A stretch of DNA of 8,903 nt from an uncultured Oscillibacter sp. (GCF_910587525.1 NZ_CAJULS010000098.1:1-8903), one strand, 5' to 3'; counted from the first letter of the stretch, positions 1 to 6,712 are shown. The notes: a model not told the origin generated them from the letters alone. Program-made: numbers and translations.

Positions 1-46
1 AGATTCCGTATGGTGACTGGAGTTCAGACGTGTGCTCTTCCGATCT
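1..46 (+). other. Illumina P7/TruSeq adapter with i7 index (not genomic)
   Basis: Bases 13-46 match the 34-base TruSeq read-2 adapter exactly, beginning GTGACTGGAG and ending CTTCCGATCT. Bases 1-4 (AGAT) fit the end of the P7 flow-cell sequence, and the 8 bases between them (5-12, TCCGTATG) have the right length and place for an i7 index. Read on the minus strand the adapter adds an artefact tail beginning DRKSTRLNSSH to the sensor gene; on the plus strand it gives VTGVQTCALPI. Both strings are familiar adapter translations in protein databases. True sequence begins at about base 47. Confidence 0.97.
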
Positions 47-2535
47 TTTACCATGTCCTTTCCATCCTGATGCCACTGGTAATTCAGATAGACGGAATTA
101 AAGTCCGCCCGCAGCAGGGACACCAAAACGCCGCCGGCCTGATAGTACCGTCCGATCTTCCGAATCATCAGCGTCATCTGCGCAGGGAAATCGCCGCCCT
201 TGCCAAACAGGTTTAGTGCTACGGACACCAGGCTCACATCCTCGCCGTGGCCCAGGGCTGCGATCTCATGGGCCTGCAGTGGAGGCAGGGCGCTACGGTC
301 CCCCTCAGGAAGCCCTCCATAGGAGAGCGCCTGCCCGGCGGCGCCGGAACGGGCGGCAGCCAGCTTCGCCATACGGATCAGCCGCTCTGTGCTCTGGTCC
401 CCATCCGTTTGGGCAAGGCCGCCGCACATCCGGAGGGGAAGGGTGGGAAACCGGACAGCGAACGTTTCCAGCAGTCCTCTTGTAAATTCCGCCGCCCGGG
501 TCTCGGACAGGTTCTCCAGCCACAGGACAAATTCATCCCGGTTCAGCCGCATGGCAGCCGTACGGCAGCCGGTTTCCGCCGTGAGCGCCTGACAGCGCTC
601 ACGCACCAGCTCGCCCAGTTCCTCCAGGATCATATCGCCAAAGACGATTCCGTTTTCTTCGTTAATCTGCTTCATCCGGTCCAGAACCAGGCTGACCATG
701 ACGCCCTTCGGCCGCTCTTTTCGATACTCTGCCAGCTTTTTAAGCCCGGCACCGCAGGCATAGAGACCAGTGATTCCGTCCACGGTGTTTTTCCGGAGCT
801 GTTCCGCCTCCCGCACTTTCTGTTCCTGAATGTCGCGGATGCTGCCCACTAACTTCCAGCGCTGCCCGTCGGTATCATAGACCGTCTTCCCTGAGAGAGC
901 CACCCAGAGGAACTCCGCATCCTCCGGCCACCGCAGCCGGAATTCCGCGTACAGCTCATCCTTCTCGCTCTGGAGGGCTTTGACAGCGCAGGCCCGATCC
1001 TTCTCATGGATGCATCCGGGGTCGATAAAGCAACCTCCAAAGCCGCCGCACTGCCACTGCCCGCTCATAGACGGATGGTTGACTATGTCCAGCGTCTGGC
1101 TCCGCAGATCATAGGAGAAAAAGATGTCCTTGGAGGATTCCAACGCCACTTTGTAACGCTCTTTTTCCTCCAGAAGGATATTTTCCGCTTTTTTCTGCTG
1201 CTCAGTCAGATCTACAACCACATCGTACAACGCGTCTATCTCCAGGATATTGGAGGGCCTGAAAGCTTGAAGGCCCTCTGTTCCCCCGCTGATACACCCC
1301 ATCAGCCGCTGGACCGGCCGGGTCAGGTGCCGCACTGCCAGGTAGATACCCATAACACCAAATCCCAGGCCCAGCAGAACGGCAGCCACCATCCAGACAT
1401 AGAGCCGGCGGCTCATGCCGAACAGGTCCTCCTCTGTGTCCAGCCCCACCAGCACCCACTCAGTATTTTCGTAAGGCACATGGGCGCTGTACAGCTTCAG
1501 GGGATAGGAGACGGCATAGACGCCCTGGTGATTCAGTCTGGCGCCCTCCACCCGGAAGAGGTCCTGGTAAGCCGTCTTCTGTAAACGGAATCCGTTATCC
1601 ATGGGGCGGACCAAATCATAGAGCATCCCCTTGCCCACCAAAGGCACATAGCTGTCCTCCCCGCTTCTCACAGCCAGCAGATACCCGGACTGCTGTGCGT
1701 CATTCAGCTCCGCCACTGGGAAGTAGTCATACAGCCGCCTGCTGGAGATCTCCACACCCAATACGCCGTAGGTCAGTCCGTCATACCGCAGAGGCAGGGA
1801 GTAGGTGATCATCTCATGGGGATCCACCCGGTCCTTTTCCAGGCAGAAGGGCAGCGACCAGCAGCCCAGATCTCTTGTATCCGCCTCCGGAAAGTCCTGG
1901 CCCGCACGCCAGGGTTCATAGAAATAGCGATCCGATTCGTTCACATCCCGGCCGTCCATGTGGAACCGGGGTGTCCAGTTGGTGTCCAGCGGAATATTCC
2001 AGGCCCTGGAGAGCTCTTTGCTCCCCCGCTCCAGCAACAGGTCCGAATGATTGACGGAATTTGTGTTGGGATCGGAATCCCGGATAAAGAATCCGTCGTA
2101 CTCCCCCGCCGCTCCGGCATCCAGGTCCGTCAGGACCAGAAAGAGCCCATTGGAGGCACTGCCCTGCAGAATGTCCAGACATTCCGGAAACAGCCGCTCC
2201 AACAGCGCCTCCCTCATCTCATCGGAGAGGAGCAGCGTCGCCAGGTCCGCGCCCTCACTGTCCAGATGCTGCTCCAAAAGGCCATTGAGCAATGCCTCCC
2301 GCTCATAGATGGACGCCCAGCGCTGGTTCATATCGTTTTGCAGAATCACGCCCCGGTTCTCCACCAGCCGGCTCATCATATTTGCGGAATACTCCTCCAG
2401 TGTGGCCGTCGTCCGCCGGACCACCAGTGTACCGATGGTGATGACCCCCTGCAAGAGCATGATGGCAATCAGAGGGAAGAGGAACATACGGAAGATAGTC
2501 CGCCTCTTCCGTGTCTGACGATTATCTCTCTCCAT
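47..2535 (-). CDS. membrane sensor: dCache-like, HAMP-like, PAS, degenerate GGDEF, start of GAF-like domain (3' end missing)
   Basis: About 829 genomic codons are open from ATG at 2535 to the adapter, with no stop; the C-terminus is missing. Seen: a basic N-terminus, a membrane helix at about 14-38, an outside region at about 40-375, a second helix at about 377-402, a HAMP-like stretch with RHLTRPVQRL then EIDALYDVVVDLTE, a PAS-like region at about 458-565, and a GGDEF-fold domain at about 586-720. The outside region has GVLGVEISSRRLYDYF, typical of double-Cache sensors. The GGDEF domain starts DGITGLYACG but its signature reads NRDEF (665-669), so cyclase activity is doubtful. From about 770, LNLFGKGGDF to YLNYQWH resembles the start of the GAF-like domain that follows GGDEF in some clostridial signalling proteins. 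An SD (AGGTGA) overlaps the stop of the binding-protein gene, and the start is 4 bases past that stop, so the two are an operon and probably translationally coupled. Inferred role: senses an extracytoplasmic ligand, perhaps carried by that lipoprotein. Confidence 0.88.
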
Positions 2536-2539
2536 GCGC

Positions 2540-3982
2540 TCACCTACCGACGGCATTGTTCAGCGCCTGGCAGAACGCACTGTACCAATCCTCAAAGGCC
2601 CCGTCCGACACATACTCCGCCGACGCCTCCTCCAGACTCTTGCCCAGCGCAATGGCCTCCAGCACCCCCGCCCGGTCCTCTGCCGCCCGATCCGCAAGAT
2701 GGTACTCCAGCACCTTCCGGGCGGCGGAGCCGTTCTGAAAGCTCTTGTTGGTATAGAGAGTCATCTCCTCCAGCTCCTCAAAAATGGTGGTCAGGCAGTC
2801 ATAGGTCTTGGGAGACACCGACAGCCCCTGATCTGCGATGACCTGATCCAGCTTTTCCGTACTGCCAGCCTCCTTCAGCACCGGCAGATAACCGGAAACG
2901 CAGCCGAAGCGCAGATTTTCCTCTGCCTGGGTGAACCACTTCAAAAATTCCACAGAAGCGTATTCCCGCCGCTCGTCCGACCTGCTGACCACCATGCCAG
3001 CGCCCTGCTGCACAGCGTACGCTCTCCCGCCCTCAAACACCGGGGCCGGCATCACAATATAGTCGATGGGATGGCTGCCCGCGTCCAGCTCCACCTGGTC
3101 GGGGAAGTACATGGCAGAGGACGTGGAGCCGGTATAGGCCAGAATGTCCCCCGTCTTCACATCGTCGGAGCGGAAGGCGCCGTAGGCCCCAAAGTAGCCC
3201 TTGACCATTGGGACATAGTAGTTCTCCCACAGGCGGCGAAGCTCTTCTTTGGGCGCGTGAAGCGTCATCTCCCCATGCTCTACCTGAAAAATCTCTACAC
3301 CCAGCTGCTGCAGCCCGATGATAAAATAGTTGGCTACGGCGTCCCGGCCATAAAAGGCTTTTCCGTCCCCAGGCACATCAGGGGTAAGTCCGTCCGTCCA
3401 CTCATAGTAGGTCCTGGCAACAGCCGCCACACCTTCGATGGTCCGCAAATCCTCCAGAGAGGCGCCTGTGTCCGCCGCGAAAACCTCCCAATCCGTCTTA
3501 TTGAGCATCATAATCTCCGTAGACTTCGCCGTAGGAAAGATCCGGAGGGTGCCATCGGCGGCGATGCGGCCCTCCTCTATGTAAGAGTCCACATACTGCT
3601 CCAGCTCCTCCTGACTGAGATACCCGGAGAGGTTGGCCAGTGCACCGGCCTGTTCAATTTCGTAAGCTGTATCCGCATAAGAGGAGAAGATATCCGGCAT
3701 GGCCTCCGCACCAACCTTGCCGCTGATGGCATCCCGCACCGCCGACTCCAGGTCGGAAACCGAACCCTGGGAGTAGCTCTGCACATAGATCCCCCGTTCC
3801 CGGCCGGCTGTATCGTTGAACTCCTCCACCAGCGCATCGAAGGCCGCCTGCTGAGAGCCGTTATAGTAGTGCCAGACCGTCAGGGACACCGGGTCCTGGG
3901 GATCCAGGGGGCTTTTGTCTCCGCAGCCTGGCAAAACAAACAGCAACGCCGCCGCCAGACATACCAGACATATTCTTTTCAC
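2540..3982 (-). CDS. extracellular solute-binding lipoprotein (ABC sugar-type, SBP family 1/8)
   Basis: 480 aa from GTG at 3982. The N-terminus is a lipoprotein signal: KR, a hydrophobic stretch, then the lipobox LPGC with Cys20 as the lipid-anchored residue. The mature part begins with VSLTVWHYYNGSQQAAFDAL, the usual first strand and helix of carbohydrate-type binding proteins, followed by MPDIFSSYADTAYEIEQAGAL and a late EFLKWFTQAEENLRF helix, all standard for the family. Length is normal and the gene is intact. GTG at 4003 in the same frame would add seven residues (RITEVAV) ahead of the signal and has a more distant SD; 3982 has GAGG five bases upstream and gives a textbook 20-residue signal, so I prefer it. 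No permease or ATPase gene is near: the only operon partner is the downstream membrane sensor, 4 bases away. Family is clear; ligand unknown (sugar or oligosaccharide by analogy). Confidence 0.9.
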   Translation of the reverse strand: MKRICLVCLAAALLFVLPGCGDKSPLDPQDPVSLTVWHYYNGSQQAAFDALVEEFNDTAGRERGIYVQSYSQGSVSDLESAVRDAISGKVGAEAMPDIFSSYADTAYEIEQAGALANLSGYLSQEELEQYVDSYIEEGRIAADGTLRIFPTAKSTEIMMLNKTDWEVFAADTGASLEDLRTIEGVAAVARTYYEWTDGLTPDVPGDGKAFYGRDAVANYFIIGLQQLGVEIFQVEHGEMTLHAPKEELRRLWENYYVPMVKGYFGAYGAFRSDDVKTGDILAYTGSTSSAMYFPDQVELDAGSHPIDYIVMPAPVFEGGRAYAVQQGAGMVVSRSDERREYASVEFLKWFTQAEENLRFGCVSGYLPVLKEAGSTEKLDQVIADQGLSVSPKTYDCLTTIFEELEEMTLYTNKSFQNGSAARKVLEYHLADRAAEDRAGVLEAIALGKSLEEASAEYVSDGAFEDWYSAFCQALNNAVGR

Positions 3983-3985
3983 TGC

Positions 3986-3992
3986 CACCTCT
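3986..3992 (-). promoter_or_regulatory. ribosome binding site supporting the GTG at 3982
   Basis: Minus strand AGAGGTG, with GAGG five bases before GTG 3982. The alternative GTG at 4003 has AGGGGAA eight or nine bases upstream, so the choice of start is favoured but not settled. Confidence 0.5.
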
Positions 3993-4139
3993 GTGATTCT
4001 CACGGGTCACTTCCCCTTTCATCTTCTATTCACAAATTCAACAGGTTCTGCCTGAAAAATAACAGAATACCCAAATGCAGTAATGCCGGTCTATCGTTAA
4101 AACAGTTTTCCAAATATCCGTCATAAGCTGGCCTGCTGT

Positions 4140-4322
4140 CCACCTTTCAGAAACCATATCCACAGGTGGGGAACGCTAGATGGGCAAGGGATTACCGCGC
4201 CGGCCAAGGCAGATTTTCGCAGGAATACTGGGGGTATCTCAAGAAAATTTAACGAAGAGCGGCGCGAAAAGACCTGTCTAGATGGTCTTCAGCGCCTGTG
4301 AATACTGTTTCTTAGTGCCCTA
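4140..4322. repeat. foldback palindrome A, in the leader of the binding-protein operon
   Basis: An imperfect palindrome of about 180 bp centred near 4231. The centre is ATAC (4225-4228), a 5-base loop, then GTAT (4234-4237). Paired arm segments include AGAAAC at 4149-4154 against GTTTCT at 4307-4312, TCCACAGG near 4160 against the CCTGTGAA copy near 4296, and GCGCCGGCC near 4197 against GAGCGGCGCG near 4260. The right half also holds its own hairpin: GGCGC (4261-4265) with GCGCC (4292-4296), and inside it AAGACC (4269-4274) with GGTCTT (4284-4289). It shares its core with palindrome B, for example CGCCGG-CAAGGC, the ATAC/GTAT centre, CAAGAAAA and GAGCGGCG. The right end is close to TA 4321-4322; the left end is uncertain by 10 or more bases. 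It lies downstream of the promoter at 4339-4367, so it would be transcribed in the 5' leader. Confidence 0.7.
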
Positions 4323-4338
4323 ACCGCAGTTTTGCAGT

Positions 4339-4367
4339 ATTATACTACCTTTTTCATACTGATTCAA
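4339..4367 (-). promoter_or_regulatory. strong sigma-A promoter driving the binding-protein/sensor operon
   Basis: On the minus strand: -35 TTGAAT (4367-4362), a 17-base spacer, and a perfect -10 TATAAT (4344-4339). Transcription would begin near 4332, about 10 bases before palindrome A, and reach the binding-protein start after a leader of about 350 nt. There is no coding sequence in between. The boxes and spacing are seen directly; activity is inferred. Confidence 0.65.
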
Positions 4368-4497
4368 GTCTGCATCAGTATAGGGAAGCGTCCGCCCACG
4401 CACTTTACCATCCGCGATTTTCGTTTTGCGGATGCGGCTTTGCAGAGCCCGGCCCTTACAAAAAATCTGTGAAGAGGACACTCCCTCAGTATGGCTA

Positions 4498-4687
4498 CGC
4501 GGAAAACGGATAAAGGGGGACGTCAGTCCCAACATCATTAAGTTAAGGAAATTTACCAAATAATGAGGTGCAGAAATGTTTTGGATTCTGCTTGCTCAGC
4601 TGAAATCTAAGAACATTTTAATGCCCCATTATTTGGTAATTAGTCTTATCTTAATGGCGTTGACGCCAGTCCCCCTTTCTTCCCGCG
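4498..4687. repeat. 190-bp foldback palindrome flanked by TA, 3' of the HIT gene
   Basis: The arms meet near 4594. TTACCAAATAATG (4553-4565) is a perfect 13-base inverted match of 4627-4639. Further out, ATTAAG and AAAGGGGGAC on the left match their complements at about 4650 and 4669-4678. Further in, AAATGTT near 4574 pairs with AACATTT near 4612, and TTGGATT (4581-4587) with AATCTAA (4604-4610). The tips are CGCGG (4498-4502) and CCGCG (4683-4687), each bordered by TA (4496-4497 and 4688-4689), as in a TA target duplication. Each arm has a small hairpin: GGGAC-GTCA-GTCCC at 4517-4530 and GGCGT-TG-ACGCC at 4656-4667. There is no transposase. It begins 3 bases after the HIT stop and so could also shape the 3' end of that mRNA, but no run of T marks a classical terminator. 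Its sequence is unlike palindromes A and B. Confidence 0.75.
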
Positions 4688-4692
4688 TACAA

Positions 4693-5031
4693 TCAGCCCG
4701 GCGGCCAGGTCATGTCCCGGCCGGCCAGCACATGGAAGTGCAGATGGGGCACGCTCTGGCCCGCCTGCTCCCCAATGTTGGACACCACGCGGTAGCTCTC
4801 AATGCCCATTTCCGCCGTAACTTTGGCGATGACCTCAAAGATGTGCGCCACCACCGCGCTGTTTCCGGTATTCACACCGGCGACGGAGGCGATGTGCTCC
4901 CTGGGGATCACCAGAAAATGAGTGGGCGCTTGAGGGGCGATGTCGCTGAAAGCACAGCACAGCTCGTCCCCGTAGACTTTGGCGCTGGGGATTTCTCCCG
5001 CGGCAATTTTGCAGAATAAGCAGTCAGACAT
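4693..5031 (-). CDS. hinT: HIT-family (HinT-like) purine nucleotide phosphoramidase/hydrolase
   Basis: 112 aa, the normal length for bacterial HinT. The HIT signature is VPHLHFHVLAG with His96, His98 and His100; by family knowledge His98 is the nucleophile that attacks the alpha-phosphate of AMP-linked substrates. The C-terminus, LAGRDMTWPPG, is the standard HinT ending. Cys4 and Cys7 (CLFC) are the N-terminal cysteines common in this group and may bind zinc. It is a cytosolic enzyme that cleaves adenosine phosphoramidates and aminoacyl-adenylates in characterised relatives. The start at 5031 is set by a perfect AGGAGG seven bases upstream; a longer reading from 5076 would run into palindrome B and has no support. 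The gene sits between palindrome B (its edge 23 bases upstream of the start) and the 190-bp palindrome (3 bases past the stop), so its upstream control region is made largely of repeat sequence. Confidence 0.93.
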   Translation of the reverse strand: MSDCLFCKIAAGEIPSAKVYGDELCCAFSDIAPQAPTHFLVIPREHIASVAGVNTGNSAVVAHIFEVIAKVTAEMGIESYRVVSNIGEQAGQSVPHLHFHVLAGRDMTWPPG

Positions 5032-5038
5032 TTCAAAA

Positions 5039-5044
5039 CCTCCT
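5039..5044 (-). promoter_or_regulatory. consensus ribosome binding site of the HIT gene
   Basis: AGGAGG on the minus strand, 7 bases before ATG 5031. It fixes the start and rules out the 15-codon upstream extension. Confidence 0.85.
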
Positions 5045-5054
5045 CTATTTTTTA

Positions 5055-5215
5055 GGCCTTGTTTGATAAATGGCACAATGCTCAGCGGTGAGAGATTTCT
5101 TCGCCGGTCAAGGCGATCTTGACGCAGCCATACTTTGTATACAGCAAGAAAAGTCCACGCGGAGCGGCGGAAAAAGGTCCACCGCTTGGGCGTTTTGACA
5201 TTTTCAAACAGGCTC
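5055..5215. repeat. 161-bp foldback element B (MITE-like), TA-flanked, inserted in a CbrC-like gene
   Basis: The element is a whole-length imperfect palindrome whose exact midpoint (5135) is the loop of the hairpin ATAC-TTT-GTAT (5130-5140). The left tip GGCCTTGTTTGATAAATG (5055-5072) matches the inverted right tip GAGCCTGTTTGAAAATG (5215-5199) with small gaps. Further in, AGCGGTG near 5083 matches the inverted CACCGCT near 5180, and CTTG at 5118-5121 pairs with CAAG at 5144-5147. TA stands on both sides (5053-5054 and 5216-5217), as for TA-targeting elements such as those moved by IS630-type transposases. It has no open reading frame of its own. It shares its core with palindrome A. The right TA supplies the first two bases of the TAG that ends the CbrC-like stump (minus strand). 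Confidence 0.75.
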
Positions 5216-5340
5216 TAGGCGAAGCCGCCGTTTTCAATCGCAGTCAATATGCAGTAGGGGCAGACCGCCGCCGTATCCTGTCTCCTGAAAATCTCCGTCA
5301 TAAACGGGTCCGGATGGTACTTAAACATGGGAAATGGCAC
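5215..5340 (-). pseudogene. truncated CbrC/UPF0167-like gene (5' stump, 41 codons)
   Basis: From GTG 5340 the reading gives VPFPMFKYHPDPFMTEIF, then VCPYC, and stops at TAG 5217-5215. The F-KYHPDP motif near the N-terminus followed by a Cys-x-x-Cys pair is how CbrC-family proteins begin; those are normally about 170-200 aa, so only the first fifth or so is left. The stop codon arises exactly where palindrome B starts, and the missing part is not on the other side of it: only 23 bases separate the repeat from the HIT start. A perfect AGGAGG (5352-5347) six bases upstream abuts the DUF4250 stop codon, so it was, or still is, translated as part of that operon. The family call rests on one short motif; it could instead be an unrelated small protein. 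Confidence 0.5.
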
Positions 5341-5352
5341 AAAACGCCTCCT

Positions 5353-5526
5353 TCATATAAACTGGTTCCGCCCGGCGTCGTATTCGCAATGCAGCGCCGC
5401 CAGTGCCTCCCGCAGCGCCGTCTCATCAGCGCCCAGCGCCGCGCACAGCTCCTCCAGGCTGGGATACTCATCCCGCAGCTTCGTATTCACAAAGCTCAGC
5501 AAAATAACAGGGTCTTTCGGAATCAT
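5353..5526 (-). CDS. DUF4250 domain-containing small protein
   Basis: 57 aa. It starts MIPKDPVILLSFVNTKLRD and ends YDAGRNQFI, which is the full length and pattern of DUF4250 proteins of Firmicutes, whose function is unknown. The middle (SLEELCAALGADETALREAL) looks like a short helix-turn-helix-like helical pair. ATG 5526 is chosen because it matches the family N-terminus and has GGGAGG four bases upstream; a longer reading inside the cupin gene to 5580 does not match the family. The cupin stop is 10 bases upstream and the SD of the CbrC-like stump directly follows this stop, so the genes are cotranscribed. Confidence 0.88.
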   Translation of the reverse strand: MIPKDPVILLSFVNTKLRDEYPSLEELCAALGADETALREALAALHCEYDAGRNQFI

Positions 5527-5536
5527 TGCGCCTCCC

Positions 5537-5866
5537 TCACTGCTCCGGCACCACGGCAAAAAAGACCAGGTCCCCCTCACTGTCGTTGCTCAGGCTGTGC
5601 TCATGACCCTTGGGGCAGTAATGGCAGGAGCCGGCGGACAGCGGCTCATATGTCCCGTCGCACAGCACCTTTCCGGTACCGGAGAGGATGTAGATGATCT
5701 CGCTGCTGGTCTCATGGGTATGGAGGCCGATGGAGGCCCCGGGGATCAGCGTGCCCCGCATGATCTTCCCCAGGGAATCCGCATACATCTGGGCGGAGAC
5801 CTCCTTCTCGCCACCCCGCATATAGGGGATGACGGTAGTCTCCATTTTATCGAATTCAATCAGCAT
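5537..5866 (-). CDS. single-domain cupin protein (cupin_2)
   Basis: 109 aa, one cupin barrel. Motif 1 is GASIGLHTHETSSEIIYILSG, with His49, His51 and Glu56 as likely metal ligands; motif 2 is LSAGSCHYCPKGHEHSLSN, with His90 as the fourth ligand. Proteins of this type bind a metal and act as small isomerases, dioxygenases or sensors; the sequence does not say which. The start at 5866 has AAGGAG nine bases upstream; Met8 has no such site. It follows the tryptophan-rich hypothetical gene by 21 bases and precedes DUF4250 by 10, so all are likely one transcript. No signal peptide, so cytosolic. Confidence 0.9.
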   Translation of the reverse strand: MLIEFDKMETTVIPYMRGGEKEVSAQMYADSLGKIMRGTLIPGASIGLHTHETSSEIIYILSGTGKVLCDGTYEPLSAGSCHYCPKGHEHSLSNDSEGDLVFFAVVPEQ

Positions 5867-5887
5867 GGAACCGTTCTCCTTTTCTCG

Positions 5888-6571
5888 TCATGGATGCACC
5901 TGCAAGGCGTGGGTAAACCAGTTGAAAATATGATCCCGTGTAATCGGCGACTGGCTATATATCTCCCGAAAACCCGGCAGGGCACGGATCTCCTGATACC
6001 AGCGCACCATCTCCTCCGGCGGCTCCGCCTGGACGGCCCTGCTCCGGGCGGCGGCCTTCTGCCACTTCCGCAGCTCCTCCCAGCGGTCCGGATTCTCCAG
6101 CGCCTCCAGTTGAGGCAGAACACGCTCCGCCAGGCCCTGCCATTGGCGCAGCTCCGAGGAGGGGAGCTTGGGGAAAATCGTCTCGTAAAGAGGCATGATG
6201 TCCTGCTCGATCTTCTCCGCCAGCTGTTCCAGGGCATCGTCCAGAAATGCCGTCCGGTCCTGCTGATAGAGAATGTCCTCGTAGTCTTCCACATTCCACA
6301 AGCTGCGCCGCCAGGGGTCGCCGGTGGTCCAGGCGTACCAGTCCGGGTTATAGCCACGGCCAGGAGGGCCGACGCCGAGATAGCCCCGCCACCCGGCCTG
6401 GTACTCCTCAAAGTTCCGGCCGATCAGCAGATAATCATAGAGGCGGCCGGGGTTTTGGCGGACAAAGCCATAGGTGTTCTGCCATTCGTAGGTAAACAGG
6501 AAGTCGGGGAAGCGGGCCGCCATCATAGCAGTCAGGCGGCGCTTAACAGGGACGCTGCGGGGGGTGGACAT
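5888..6571 (-). CDS. tryptophan-rich hypothetical protein, first gene of the cupin/DUF4250 cluster
   Basis: 227 aa, unrecognised. It has 11 Trp (about 5%) and many Tyr, with a first half rich in aromatic residues and Gly/Pro (FLFTYEWQNTYGFVRQ, LGVGPPGRGYNPDWYAW, DPWRRSLWN) and a second half of charged helices (about 110-205), ending NWFTHALQVHP. There is no signal peptide, membrane helix or Cys, so it is probably a soluble cytosolic protein. ATG 6571 follows a purine-rich GAGGAGAGG stretch and there is no better later start. The intact frame, tight spacing to the cupin gene and strand agreement argue that it is real. The aromatic N-terminal part loosely resembles uncharacterised DUF4304-style proteins, but I would not assign it. 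Confidence 0.8.
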   Translation of the reverse strand: MSTPRSVPVKRRLTAMMAARFPDFLFTYEWQNTYGFVRQNPGRLYDYLLIGRNFEEYQAGWRGYLGVGPPGRGYNPDWYAWTTGDPWRRSLWNVEDYEDILYQQDRTAFLDDALEQLAEKIEQDIMPLYETIFPKLPSSELRQWQGLAERVLPQLEALENPDRWEELRKWQKAAARSRAVQAEPPEEMVRWYQEIRALPGFREIYSQSPITRDHIFNWFTHALQVHP

Positions 6572-6712
6572 TGAGCATCCTCTCCTCTTCCTATTATTTT
6601 CTTGTTTTCCTTTGCTGCCTTGAGGGCTGTTTGTCTTGTTGTTTTGTCAATACGGCCTGTAATTCACTTCGCTCTTGCAGGCTTTCGCTATTTTCGCTGC
6701 GCTCCGGGAACC

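Noticed and set aside
1816..4126. Long plus-strand reading frames of 341 and 530 codons opposite the sensor and binding-protein genes
   Set aside because: Their products are Arg-, His-, Pro- and Gln-rich with no recognisable domain, as expected of frames antisense to GC-rich genes; the minus strand gives clear families throughout.
4410..4433. Small inverted repeat ATCCGC/GCGGAT with a 12-base loop
   Set aside because: Short stem, long loop, no T run and upstream of the promoter; not enough to call an operator or terminator.
4320..4559. 79-codon minus-strand reading frame ending QYEKGSIILQNCG
   Set aside because: It starts at TTG inside the 190-bp palindrome without a ribosome site, contains the -35 and -10 boxes of the promoter at 4339-4367, and matches no family I know. 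Chance frame.
4656..4667. Hairpin GGCGT-TG-ACGCC as intrinsic terminator of the HIT gene
   Set aside because: On the minus strand it is followed by ATTAAGATAAG, not a T run; it is better explained as part of the 190-bp palindrome arm.
5032..5076. N-terminal extension of the HIT protein (MPFIKQGLKNRGGFE)
   Set aside because: The extension is translated repeat sequence from the end of palindrome B; the perfect AGGAGG and the standard HIT N-terminus (MSDCLFCKI) set the start at 5031.
6645..6650. Perfect TTGACA on the minus strand upstream of the Trp-rich gene
   Set aside because: No -10-like hexamer lies 16-18 bases downstream (the bases there are AGCCCT/GCCCTC/CCCTCA), so it is not supported as a promoter.
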